In this document: piece after piece, positions 24,190 to 30,996 of the stretch
How positions within the stretch are numbered: the first letter of the stretch is position 1
Layout of the letters: each line of letters starts with the position of its first letter
From: Herpetosiphonaceae bacterium
Lineage (GTDB): Bacteria; Chloroflexota; Chloroflexia; Chloroflexales; Herpetosiphonaceae
Direction of reading: 5' to 3'
DNA: 32,395 bases
Assembly (NCBI GenBank): GCA_013538855.1
Contig: JABXJS010000213.1
Coordinates: forward strand, 1 to 32,395
Notes under the pieces: model-generated
Seen by the model: only the letters and a program-made list of their open reading frames with translations
What the model was told of the DNA's origin: nothing
Database searches by the model: none
Translations under genes and position numbers: made by a program

Positions 24190-25494
24190 ATGGATTGTTT
24201 TGAAGCACGTCGCCGCATTGCCGCCGGCCTACGTCCTGGCTCGACAAATCGCGAGCGCACCCTGCTGGGCTTTCACCTCGTTGACTGTCCTGCCTGCCGC
24301 GAAGTCCTCGCCGAGGCCGTGCAGGAGGAGCAGCTGCTGCAGCAGCTTTTAGCCGCCCATCCGACACCAGCGCCACCAGCTTCAGCCGCACATAGCTCTG
24401 CGCGCAGCCACTGGCGACGCTGGGCCTGGGTCGCTAGTCTGCTGGTCGTGGTGCTGATCGGCGTTGGTCTATTTTTAAGCCAGGGCCACCAAGCTGCGCT
24501 CGCCACGGTGCCGGGAACACCAGCACAGCCAAGCGCCACACCGCTCGTCGCTGGCGGCGTCGAGCTGCCGCCTGATATCGACACTGCGCCAACGGCAACA
24601 GCAGCACCTAGCCCAACCGCGCGCCCAAGCGCCACACCACGGCCAACTGCGACACCCACGCCCACGCCAACCGCCACGCCACAGCCGCTTCAGCCGCTCA
24701 ATATTCTGCTGCTGGGGCTGGATCGACGGCCTGACGAGACAGATGTCGCACGCTCCGATGCGCTCATCATTCTGCACCTCGACCCTGAGAATCAGCAGAT
24801 CGCGCTGCTCTCACTGCCCCGCGATCTGTGGGTTGGGCTTCCAGATCGGCAGCTCTATGTCAAAATCAACGCGGCCTATATGTACGGCGAGCTAGATGGC
24901 GGGGCCGCTGGCGGCGCAGCGCTCGCCCGGCAAACGATCAGCACGGTCATCGGCCAGCCGATCAACTATACGATTGTGACGACGTTCGAGGGCATGATTG
25001 CTGGCGTCGATGTGCTTGGCGGCATCGATGTCGATGTCCAAAAGTATATCTATGATCCGCGCTATCCAACCTTTGACTATGGCTATATGGAGGCCGAGTT
25101 CACGCCTGGTGTGCAGCATATGGACGGGGCCACCGCGCTGATCTACAGCCGTACGCGCCACGCCGACAACGATTTCGAGCGCGGCAAGCGCCAGCAGCAG
25201 GTGCTGATCGCCATCATGAGCGCCTTTCAGCAGGCGAGCGCCAACGACAACAGCGATACGATCAGTCAGCTGCTGCTCCAGCTCTACGCCACCGCAGAGT
25301 ACACCGATCTGGACCCGCTGGTCGCTGCTCAGCTCGCCCGCTGGGTCAACAACAACCCTGATCTAGCGATTAAGCGCGACTCGGTGGACCTGCGCTATGG
25401 CTACGAGACGAGCACCAGCGATGGTGCTTACATTATTCAGCCCGATCTGCCAGCCATCCAGGGCCTGGCAACAACACTGTTTGGAACAGAGTAA
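24190..25494 (+). CDS. LytR-CpsA-Psr (LCP) family protein with N-terminal anti-sigma-type zinc finger
   Basis: This 434-aa type II membrane protein starts with a zf-HC2-like finger: C3, then H29-x3-C33-x2-C36 (HLVDCPAC). A transmembrane helix follows (about 75-97, WVASLLVVVLIGVGLFLS), then a Pro/Thr/Ala linker (about 115-160), and the LCP domain from about 170 to the end. LCP landmarks are NILLLGLDRR, SDALIILHLDP, LLSLPRDLWVGLP, GGIDVDV and the Arg-rich ALIYSRTRHADNDFERGKRQ. LCP enzymes transfer undecaprenyl-linked glycopolymers to cell-wall peptidoglycan outside the membrane. The finger is a ZAS-type module normally found on anti-sigma factors, facing the cytoplasm. GAGGT lies 9 bases before the ATG. 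It heads an operon with a membrane protein and tsaC. Confidence 0.92.
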   Translation: MDCFEARRRIAAGLRPGSTNRERTLLGFHLVDCPACREVLAEAVQEEQLLQQLLAAHPTPAPPASAAHSSARSHWRRWAWVASLLVVVLIGVGLFLSQGHQAALATVPGTPAQPSATPLVAGGVELPPDIDTAPTATAAPSPTARPSATPRPTATPTPTPTATPQPLQPLNILLLGLDRRPDETDVARSDALIILHLDPENQQIALLSLPRDLWVGLPDRQLYVKINAAYMYGELDGGAAGGAALARQTISTVIGQPINYTIVTTFEGMIAGVDVLGGIDVDVQKYIYDPRYPTFDYGYMEAEFTPGVQHMDGATALIYSRTRHADNDFERGKRQQQVLIAIMSAFQQASANDNSDTISQLLLQLYATAEYTDLDPLVAAQLARWVNNNPDLAIKRDSVDLRYGYETSTSDGAYIIQPDLPAIQGLATTLFGTE

Positions 25495-25499
25495 AACGC

Positions 25500-26357
25500 A
25501 TGAACAAAATTCGCTTTGATCGAATCTTACCGCTCACCAGCCTCGTGGCGCTGGGCTTGATGGTTGTCTTTCTGCTTGAGTCCAACCCCGAAAATCCCCT
25601 CGTCGCGCGCATCAGCAACGACCTGCCGGTGATCTCGGTGGCCTGGCTGATCATCGCCGTCCTGATTGTGGTGATCAGCACTGGGGCCGATCTCTTCGCC
25701 CGCAGCCATCCACAGCTGGAGCATAGCACGCTGCTGCGCCTGCCTGGGCGGCTGCGCAATATCGAGATAGCGCCGCTGTTCTGGATTTTGCCCTCGCTGG
25801 CGGTGGTAGCAGCATTTGCCTTCTTCCGCCTCTTCCGCGACACCTTGCAGGGCGGTGCATTCGTGCTGGTGCTGCTGACCAGCGGTGTTTTGCTCACCGG
25901 CACCCTGGTGGCTCAGCACTACGATCTGGACCGCGATCCAGCAGTGCGCGAGAAAGCGCGCATCGGCCTGCAAGCGGTTGCCTATCTCGTCGCGTTTGGG
26001 CTGTTCAGCGCAATCCTACATACGCGCTACCGTGCGCTGATCACAGCCGTGCTGATCGTCTGCACCAGCGTGCCGCTCGCCTATCGCCTGCTCGCACGCT
26101 CGGTCAACGATCACCGCTGGCCGCTCACGATCGCCTTGGGCGTGGTCGGCGCGATCTTGGCCGAGGCCAGCGTTATTTTGACCTACTGGCCAGCAACGTT
26201 TTTGGTTGGCGGCACGCTGCTGCTCGCACTGTTTTATGTGCTGGTCAGTACGCTGCAACACGCCGAGGCGGGCACATTGACGGTGCGCGTCGGCTGGGAG
26301 CTGGCGGGGCTAGGCACGCTGGTGCTCGGTGTTTTAGCGGTAACAACGTTATGGTAA
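25500..26357 (+). CDS. Polytopic membrane protein of unknown function
   Basis: This 285-aa protein has about eight hydrophobic segments. They include ILPLTSLVALGLMVVFLL at the start, SVAWLIIAVLIVVIS, IAPLFWILPSLAVVAAFAFF, GAFVLVLLTSGVLLTGTLVA, LQAVAYLVAFGLFSAIL, ITAVLIVCTSVPLAYRLL, WPLTIALGVVGAILAEASVI and a final ELAGLGTLVLGVLAVTTL. I do not recognise the family; no charged residues typical of a transporter channel stand out. The gene lies 5 bases after the LCP stop, and its stop overlaps the tsaC start by 7 bases, so all three are read from one transcript. The ribosome binding site is weak (ACAGAG), again suggesting coupling. Confidence 0.8.
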   Translation: MNKIRFDRILPLTSLVALGLMVVFLLESNPENPLVARISNDLPVISVAWLIIAVLIVVISTGADLFARSHPQLEHSTLLRLPGRLRNIEIAPLFWILPSLAVVAAFAFFRLFRDTLQGGAFVLVLLTSGVLLTGTLVAQHYDLDRDPAVREKARIGLQAVAYLVAFGLFSAILHTRYRALITAVLIVCTSVPLAYRLLARSVNDHRWPLTIALGVVGAILAEASVILTYWPATFLVGGTLLLALFYVLVSTLQHAEAGTLTVRVGWELAGLGTLVLGVLAVTTLW

Positions 26358-26986
26358 CACGCACGGTTCTTTTTGATGCTACCGGCACACTGATCGCGCT
26401 AGACTACCTGCGATCTGGGGCGGTGATCGCATTTCCAACCGACACGGTCTATGGGCTAGGCTGCAATGTGTGGGATGGCCAGGCAGTGGCGTCTGTCTAT
26501 ACGGTCAAGGAGCGGCCGATGACCATGCCGCTGCCGGTGCTGCTCGCGACGCCAAGCGATCTAGAGCACGTTGTCACCGAGGTGTCGCCGCTGGCCTCCG
26601 CCATCGCAGAGCGCGCGTGGCCCGGCGCGCTCACGCTTGTGCTGCCAGCGCGGCCAAGCCTGCCGCCAGAGCTGCTGCTCGGCGGATCGACCATCGCCGT
26701 GCGCGTGCCAGACCACGATCAGCTGCGCCAGCTGATCCACGCCCACGGCCCCATCGCGGGCACCAGCGCCAACCGCCACAAGCAGCCAGCGCCAACCAAC
26801 GCCGCCAGCGTGCATCTACAGCTCAAGGGGCGTATTCCGCTGATCCTCGATGGCGGCCCTTCCGGCGCTGAGCTGGCCTCAACAATCATCGACCTGACGA
26901 CCGCGCAGCCCCGGCTGATTCGCGCCGGAGCCTTCGATCTGGCCACGATCAGCGATCTCGTGCCCACGCTGGCCGCCGAGGGTTAG
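26351..26986 (+). CDS. tsaC: L-threonylcarbamoyladenylate synthase (TsaC/YrdC family)
   Basis: The enzyme makes threonylcarbamoyl-AMP from Thr, bicarbonate and ATP for the t6A37 modification of ANN-decoding tRNAs. The 211-aa protein is the short TsaC type, without the Sua5 C-terminal domain. The signature PTDTVYGLG is at 29-37, K53 and R55 occur in VKERP, and GTSAN (137-141) forms the active-site lid region with S139 and N141. TsaD, TsaB and TsaE are not in the window. The ATG overlaps the end of the upstream membrane-protein gene (ATGGTAA). The stop overlaps by two bases the stop of the convergent gene at 26983, leaving no room for a separate terminator. Confidence 0.94.
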   Translation: MVTRTVLFDATGTLIALDYLRSGAVIAFPTDTVYGLGCNVWDGQAVASVYTVKERPMTMPLPVLLATPSDLEHVVTEVSPLASAIAERAWPGALTLVLPARPSLPPELLLGGSTIAVRVPDHDQLRQLIHAHGPIAGTSANRHKQPAPTNAASVHLQLKGRIPLILDGGPSGAELASTIIDLTTAQPRLIRAGAFDLATISDLVPTLAAEG

Positions 26987-27726
26987 ACCGTCAGCAGCAG
27001 CACCGTGTACAGCACAGCGCCAATCAAAAACGCCGAAAAGCGGCTCGCCCGCTCCTCGGGCAGCTCTTCTTTGAGCACATTCAGGATCACGCCGCCAGCC
27101 AGCAGCGCCAGCAGCACAGCGATGGCCGTCTTGGATAGCTCGGTGAGCGCACCAACACTCCAGCCCAGCAGCACCGCCAGCGCCAAAAGCCAGCGCCCAA
27201 TCCGGCTGTACATCGATTTATGGTGCTCGTGCAGACCGAAGTCGTTGACAAGAAAGTGCAGGCCCATGGCCAGCCCAAACAGCAGCAGCGACTGTGTGGT
27301 TGACTGCTCGCGATGCAGCAGCAAGTAGCCGATCAGCAGGTTGTACATTCCAAACGAGATAATGTGAATCCAGAACACCCCTGGCGAGGTGGCAGCCTCG
27401 GCGCGGTCGGCGGAGGACGCGGCGGCCTGCTGCTCGCGCGAGCGCTTGGCAAGGCGCTCCAATCCATAAAAAACCACCAGGCTTAGCAGCGCCAGAATAT
27501 ACACGTGGTGCTCGAAAAAGCGCAGCGGCTCAGCTGTCGACTCTGCTAAAACCGCCTGGCCGGCACTAAGCTCAGGCAGCAGATGCAGAAACACATAGGC
27601 CACCGAGGCACCGCCCGCCAGCGAAAGCCAGCGGCTGCGCGGAATATAGCGAATCATGTGCAGCTGCTGGGCAAACACATGGATGAGCGCCAGCGCCAGC
27701 GCAATCATCAAAGCAATCCACTGCAT
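26983..27726 (-). CDS. ZIP-like polytopic membrane protein
   Basis: This 247-aa membrane protein has about eight segments. Several polar motifs resemble ZIP metal transporters: GGASVAYVFLHLLPELS in an early helix, HFLVNDFGLHEHH (residues about 160-172), and LLAGGVILNVLKEELPEE near the C-terminus. In ZIP proteins, His/Asp/Glu residues in transmembrane helices IV and V bind Zn or other divalent metals. The match is by motif shape only and a specific substrate cannot be named. A His-poor, Ala/Ser-rich loop (QQAAASSADRAEAATS) divides the protein. The ATG has GGAG 5 bases upstream. It is convergent with tsaC, with overlapping stop codons. Homologues of this shape are often annotated only as membrane proteins. 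Confidence 0.7.
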   Translation of the reverse strand: MQWIALMIALALALIHVFAQQLHMIRYIPRSRWLSLAGGASVAYVFLHLLPELSAGQAVLAESTAEPLRFFEHHVYILALLSLVVFYGLERLAKRSREQQAAASSADRAEAATSPGVFWIHIISFGMYNLLIGYLLLHREQSTTQSLLLFGLAMGLHFLVNDFGLHEHHKSMYSRIGRWLLALAVLLGWSVGALTELSKTAIAVLLALLAGGVILNVLKEELPEERASRFSAFLIGAVLYTVLLLTV

Positions 27727-27838
27727 AGAAACTCCAAAGCTAGAGGCTATCTACGAGCAGTGGCTAGCAGGAACAGTGCCAAATATCCGTCTGCTGGCCC
27801 ATCAGCAGCGGCTGCGACGATGATACACTGAAGCCAAT

Positions 27839-27917
27839 GGGGGCGGCAGAGGCGGCGGAGCACTTAAAGCCAACGTGCCGTGCTTCGTCTCGGGTGCAAG
27901 TCCCGACGCCTCCACCA
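27839..27917 (+). ncRNA. tRNA-like sequence with CCA end and G3-U70-type pair; possible tRNA pseudogene or unusual tRNA
   Basis: The 79-base segment has a 7-bp acceptor stem: GGGGGCG (27839-27845) pairs with CGCCTCC (27907-27913), with G-U at the third pair, the alanine identity element. It ends ACCA. A perfect 5-bp T stem is formed by TCGGG (27890-27894) and CCCGA (27902-27906), around the loop TGCAAGT, in which G replaces the usual second T. The centre does not fold into normal D and anticodon arms; the best pairing I see is AGCAC (27859-27863) with GTGCT (27880-27884). It may be a decayed tRNA-Ala, a tmRNA-like relic or a functional tRNA-like RNA. TACACT (27824-27829) could be a -10 about 10 bases upstream, without a -35. 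Confidence 0.4.
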
Positions 27918-27933
27918 CCTGCGCAGCTAGGCG

Positions 27934-28356
27934 CTAGGAGAAGCGCGCTACCAAGCGTCGCTCAAAGGGCAGCGCCGCGTCCAGAGCCAGCGCGCCTGGG
28001 CCAAGCAGCACCAGCGCCACACACGCCGCAAACAGCGTCAGCACAAACTCGTAGCCATTGGCCCCGGCGAAAAAGCCATTCTCCAGATGCACGGTGAACA
28101 GCGCAACCAGCATGTTGATCGCCAGCGCGAGCGCCGCCGGGCGCGTCATAAAGCCAAGGATCAGCGCCAGGCCGCCGAGAAACTCCACCGCGATCACCAC
28201 CACAGCCGCCACCGAGGCCGCCGGAATATTCAGGCTTTGGAAAAACTGCGTCGTGCCGTCCACGCCGAAGGTGAACAGCTTCTGCCAGCCATGAATGAAA
28301 AAGACTAGCCCGACGACCACCCGCAGCACCGTCGTCCCGAGTTGTTTACGTTGCAT
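27934..28356 (-). CDS. DoxX family membrane protein
   Basis: This 140-aa protein has four transmembrane segments. The DoxX pattern is clear: TVLRVVVGLVFFIHGWQKLF in helix 1, then VVIAVEFLGGLALILGFMTR in helix 2, ALALAINMLVALFTVH in helix 3 and FVLTLFAACVALVLLGPG in helix 4. The family is linked to thiosulfate-oxidation subunits and redox-associated membrane proteins, but the function of most members is unknown. I chose the ATG at 28356, preceded by GGGAG; the frame stays open 70 codons further upstream but reads through intergenic-looking sequence toward the divergent gene. A second, distinct DoxX protein is encoded at 29510-29884. Its 3' end faces the tRNA-like sequence, 16 bases away. Confidence 0.92.
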   Translation of the reverse strand: MQRKQLGTTVLRVVVGLVFFIHGWQKLFTFGVDGTTQFFQSLNIPAASVAAVVVIAVEFLGGLALILGFMTRPAALALAINMLVALFTVHLENGFFAGANGYEFVLTLFAACVALVLLGPGALALDAALPFERRLVARFS

Positions 28357-28548
28357 CAGTTGTCTCCCACAGAATGTCACAAGGTTGCTCAATGGCGCTA
28401 AGCATAGCCAGCGCTGTCCTTCGCAGTGTCCTTTTGCTGTAACCAATCTTTGACTTTTCGGGCTATTGCGCCAACTGCTGGCCCAGTGTTTGCTTTCTAA
28501 GGCTTGTAGCAAGCATTTTCGTACGCATCCCAGCCTGAAGGAGGAGTT

Positions 28549-29364
28549 ATGGGGCATTGGCAGCAAGCACTGGGCATTCTCATCGATGAGCCGATTATCT
28601 CCATCTATCTACCCCGCACGGGCCAAGCGCGCCCCTTTCGGCTGCTCGGGCAGCATGTGAGCGCCATTCGCACGCAGCGCCAGAGCCTGCTGCTGGAGCT
28701 TTCGGGCAAAGATGCGCTGATCTGCCCCAACCACCCAGAGCAGATCTGGCAGATCGAGCCACGCGAGCCTGCTGGTAAGTCGCTCGCCGCCGCCGCTCGC
28801 CTCAACATTATCACGCTACGCCACACGGCCACGCTGCTGCATGGGCCAGAGATTGTGCTGGCCGATCGCGCCAGCGCGCTGCAGGCCGCCCCTGACATCA
28901 GCAATCTGCACTTCGAGCGCACAAGCGCCTGGCATAGTGTGCAGAGCCAGCCCGATCTACCGATCAGCGTGGCAATCCAGCAGCAGCAGATCGCCGCTGG
29001 CATCGGCAACATCTATCGCTCTGAGGCGCTCTTCTTAGCCGGCATCGACCCACGCACACCGGTGGCGCAAACGTCGCAGGCCCAGTGGGACGAGTTCTGG
29101 GATATCGCGCTGCTCGAGCATCCTCAGCTAGCCCAGCTCATCACCGCGCCAGCGCTCAGCGACCAGCACGGATCGCAGCGCTGGGTGTATCAGCGCCACA
29201 GCCAGCCCTGTCGCCGCTGTCAGACGCCTGTTGAGATGGTGCGGCTCGGCGCGCTGCAGCAGCCAACCTACTTCTGCCCCACCTGCCAAGCGCCGCCAAC
29301 CAGCCTCACCGCCGCGCCGCCGATTAGCCTGTTTACGCCCCACTACCAGCAGCGCTCAGCCTAA
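28549..29364 (+). CDS. Fpg/Nei-like protein with H2TH and zinc finger but no catalytic N-terminus
   Basis: The 271-aa protein belongs to the formamidopyrimidine-DNA glycosylase fold. The H2TH region has QQQIAAGIGNIYRSEALF at about 147-164, almost the Fpg consensus. The zinc finger has C221-x2-C224 and C243-x2-C246 inside WVYQRHSQPCRRCQ and TYFCPTCQ. Active Fpg/Nei enzymes begin with Pro (or Pro-Glu) after Met, and a Lys near residue 57 is needed for catalysis. Here the start reads MGHWQQALGILIDEP, about 20 residues shorter with no PELPEVE helix, and the Lys position reads RTQRQS. The ATG is firm, with GGAGGAG upstream. It may bind DNA damage without cutting, or have a new role. Head-to-head with a DoxX gene (192 bases apart). 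Confidence 0.85.
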   Translation: MGHWQQALGILIDEPIISIYLPRTGQARPFRLLGQHVSAIRTQRQSLLLELSGKDALICPNHPEQIWQIEPREPAGKSLAAAARLNIITLRHTATLLHGPEIVLADRASALQAAPDISNLHFERTSAWHSVQSQPDLPISVAIQQQQIAAGIGNIYRSEALFLAGIDPRTPVAQTSQAQWDEFWDIALLEHPQLAQLITAPALSDQHGSQRWVYQRHSQPCRRCQTPVEMVRLGALQQPTYFCPTCQAPPTSLTAAPPISLFTPHYQQRSA

Positions 29365-29389
29365 GTACGTCGCCGCCAACTCCATCGTG

Positions 29390-29415
29390 TAGCCCAGTGC
29401 AGTTGCTCTGGGCTA
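29390..29415 (+). terminator. Hairpin after the Fpg-like gene
   Basis: TAGCCCAG (29390-29397) and CTGGGCTA (29408-29415) form an 8-bp perfect stem with a 10-base loop, 25 bases after the stop. No T-run follows, so termination would be partial. Confidence 0.45.
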
Positions 29416-29509
29416 TAGGCATTGAGGACGGCCGCCATGACAGCGCCAGGGACAGCAGCGCGCTACGCTAGGTGCAGACACCTTGGCGACAACCAACAAG
29501 GAGGGCGGC

Positions 29510-29884
29510 ATGAATATCGCACTGTGGATTGTTCAGTGGCTGCTTGGCGTAGCGTTCATCATGGCCGGCGGCCTGAAGCTCACTCAACCTTACGACGCGC
29601 TGGCCAAGCAGATGGCTTGGGTGCGCGACTTTAAGCCCAACACGGTCAAGCTCATCGGCGGCCTCGAGCTGCTCGGCGGCATCGGCCTGATCGCGCCAGC
29701 CCTGTCCGGCGTTCTGCCCTGGCTCACGCCGCTGGCCGCCGTCGGCTTAGCGCTGACCATGCTCGGCGCAATCAGCGTCCATCTGCGCCGCCAGGAAATG
29801 CCCAACATCGCGGTGAATGTGGTGCTGCTCCTGCTAGCTGTGTTCGTCATCTACGGGCGCTTTATCGTGGCTCCCTTCAGCTAA
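29510..29884 (+). CDS. DoxX-like membrane protein (second copy)
   Basis: The product is a 124-aa, four-helix membrane protein of the DoxX-like type: WIVQWLLGVAFIMAGGLKL in helix 1, then LIGGLELLGGIGLIAPAL in helix 2, LTPLAAVGLALTMLGAI in helix 3 and NVVLLLLAVFVIYGRF in helix 4. It is shorter than, and clearly diverged from, the DoxX protein at 27934-28356, and is not a recent duplicate. The ATG at 29510 has AAGGAGGG a few bases upstream; the frame opens further back to 29483 but without a better site. It is followed by a strong hairpin. The physiological role is unknown; family members are often regulated with redox or stress genes, which cannot be tested here. Confidence 0.88.
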   Translation: MNIALWIVQWLLGVAFIMAGGLKLTQPYDALAKQMAWVRDFKPNTVKLIGGLELLGGIGLIAPALSGVLPWLTPLAAVGLALTMLGAISVHLRRQEMPNIAVNVVLLLLAVFVIYGRFIVAPFS

Positions 29885-29904
29885 ACCAACCTGCTCATAG
29901 CAGC

Positions 29905-29940
29905 AGCGCGGCCGATCGCTCGATGGCGATCGGCCGCGCT
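29905..29940 (+). terminator. Hairpin terminator after the second DoxX gene
   Basis: AGCGCGGCCGATCGC (29905-29919) and GCGATCGGCCGCGCT (29926-29940) form a perfect 15-bp stem with loop TCGATG, 20 bases after the stop. The following GTGTGCTTGG is only weakly T-rich. Confidence 0.7.
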
Positions 29941-29995
29941 GTGTGCTTGGAACCAATCTTGCGGCCACAAAGGGCATTACCGCAAAGGAGGTTCT

Positions 29996-30982
29996 ATGAA
30001 CACGTGGAGAGTCTGGCTCACCACGCTGGTGTGCAGCCTCTGGCTGGGCCTCGCTGCTCAACCCAGCAGCGCGCAAGCCGCCAACCTGCACATCGAGATT
30101 CGTCCGGAGATCGGCCCGGCCGGCAGCACCGTCGAGATTTTCGGCAGCAGCGCGGCCCCCAACGCCCAGATCAATGTGCTGTACGCGCCATTCGATAGCG
30201 CTATCGGCTGCCGGGCGGGCCGCGATGCCCAGCTCGTCGCCAGCGTCACCGCCGACGAGCGCGGCCAGTTCTACGCCGCGCAGCGCGCCACACCCAGCGC
30301 CGCCGACCAGATCGGCATCACCTATCTCGCAAAGACCAGCGGCCCCGACGCCCGCGCATCAAACGTCGCCTGCTTCACCTTCAGCGATGCCGGACCAGCG
30401 CGCACCTTCCCTGAGACTGGCTTCACCGTCAGCGGACGCTTCCTTGAGTACTGGGAGCACAACGGCGGCCTGCCCGTCTTTGGCTATCCCATCGGCCCCG
30501 CCCGCCAAGAGTACAACGCCGACACCGGCCAGACCTATCTGACCCAGTGGTTCGAGCGCAATCGCTTTGAGCTACACCCCGAGAACGACGCGCCCTACGA
30601 TGTGCTGCTCGGTCGCCTCGGCGTCGAGCGCCTGCACCAACAAGGCATTGACTGGACCACCCTGCCGCCTGGCGAGCGCAGCTCCGCCTGCTCCTGGTTT
30701 GCCTATACGCAGCACAATGTCTGCGATCAGGCCAACGGCGCTGGCTTCCTGACCTACTGGCGTAGCCACGGCCTCAACTTCGACAACGACGCCCGCAGCT
30801 CCTTTGACGAGAGCCTGGCGCTGTTCGGCTACCCGCTGACCGAGGCTTACTGGGACACCAACAGCAGCGGCGATACCGTGCTGATGCAGTACTTCGAGCG
30901 CGCCCGCTTCGAGTGGCATCCCGCGAACCCGCAGCCATTCCGTGTGCTGCTCGGCCGCCTTGGCGCTGAGCTGCGGCCCTAG
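29996..30982 (+). CDS. Secreted protein with two Chloroflexota-type 'YW...FGYP...FER.RFE.HP' repeats
   Basis: This 328-aa exported protein has a signal peptide (WLTTLVCSLWLGLAAQPSSAQA) and an Ig/IPT-like beta domain (about 30-130, IGPAGSTVEIFGSSAAP). Two copies of an approximately 70-residue module follow. Copy 1 (about 142-212) has SGRFLEYWEHNGGLPVFGYP, then WFERNRFELHPEN and VLLGRLGVE. Copy 2 (about 250-328) has GFLTYWRSHGL, ALFGYPLTEAYW, YFERARFEWHPAN and VLLGRLGAE. I recall this module as frequent in secreted Chloroflexota proteins, sometimes next to peptidase or lipoprotein domains; its function is not known to me. The ATG has a strong AAAGGAGG. It is followed after 14 bases by the FG-GAP-like protein gene, so the two secreted proteins are probably coexpressed. 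Confidence 0.88.
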   Translation: MNTWRVWLTTLVCSLWLGLAAQPSSAQAANLHIEIRPEIGPAGSTVEIFGSSAAPNAQINVLYAPFDSAIGCRAGRDAQLVASVTADERGQFYAAQRATPSAADQIGITYLAKTSGPDARASNVACFTFSDAGPARTFPETGFTVSGRFLEYWEHNGGLPVFGYPIGPARQEYNADTGQTYLTQWFERNRFELHPENDAPYDVLLGRLGVERLHQQGIDWTTLPPGERSSACSWFAYTQHNVCDQANGAGFLTYWRSHGLNFDNDARSSFDESLALFGYPLTEAYWDTNSSGDTVLMQYFERARFEWHPANPQPFRVLLGRLGAELRP

Positions 30983-30996
30983 ATCAAGGAGCAAGC

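Noticed and set aside
26351-26400. A HAD-phosphatase-like FDATGTLI at the start of TsaC
   Set aside because: The second Asp of the HAD motif is missing and the whole remaining protein matches TsaC; the resemblance is chance.
27839-27917. The tRNA-like sequence as a complete tmRNA
   Set aside because: A tmRNA is several hundred bases long with a tag reading frame and pseudoknots between its ends; here both acceptor arms lie only 79 bases apart.
28357-28566. An upstream extension of the DoxX frame (70 more codons)
   Set aside because: The extra part is Cys/Trp/Arg-rich, unlike DoxX, overlaps the start of the divergent Fpg-like gene, and the internal ATG at 28356 has a good GGGAG site.
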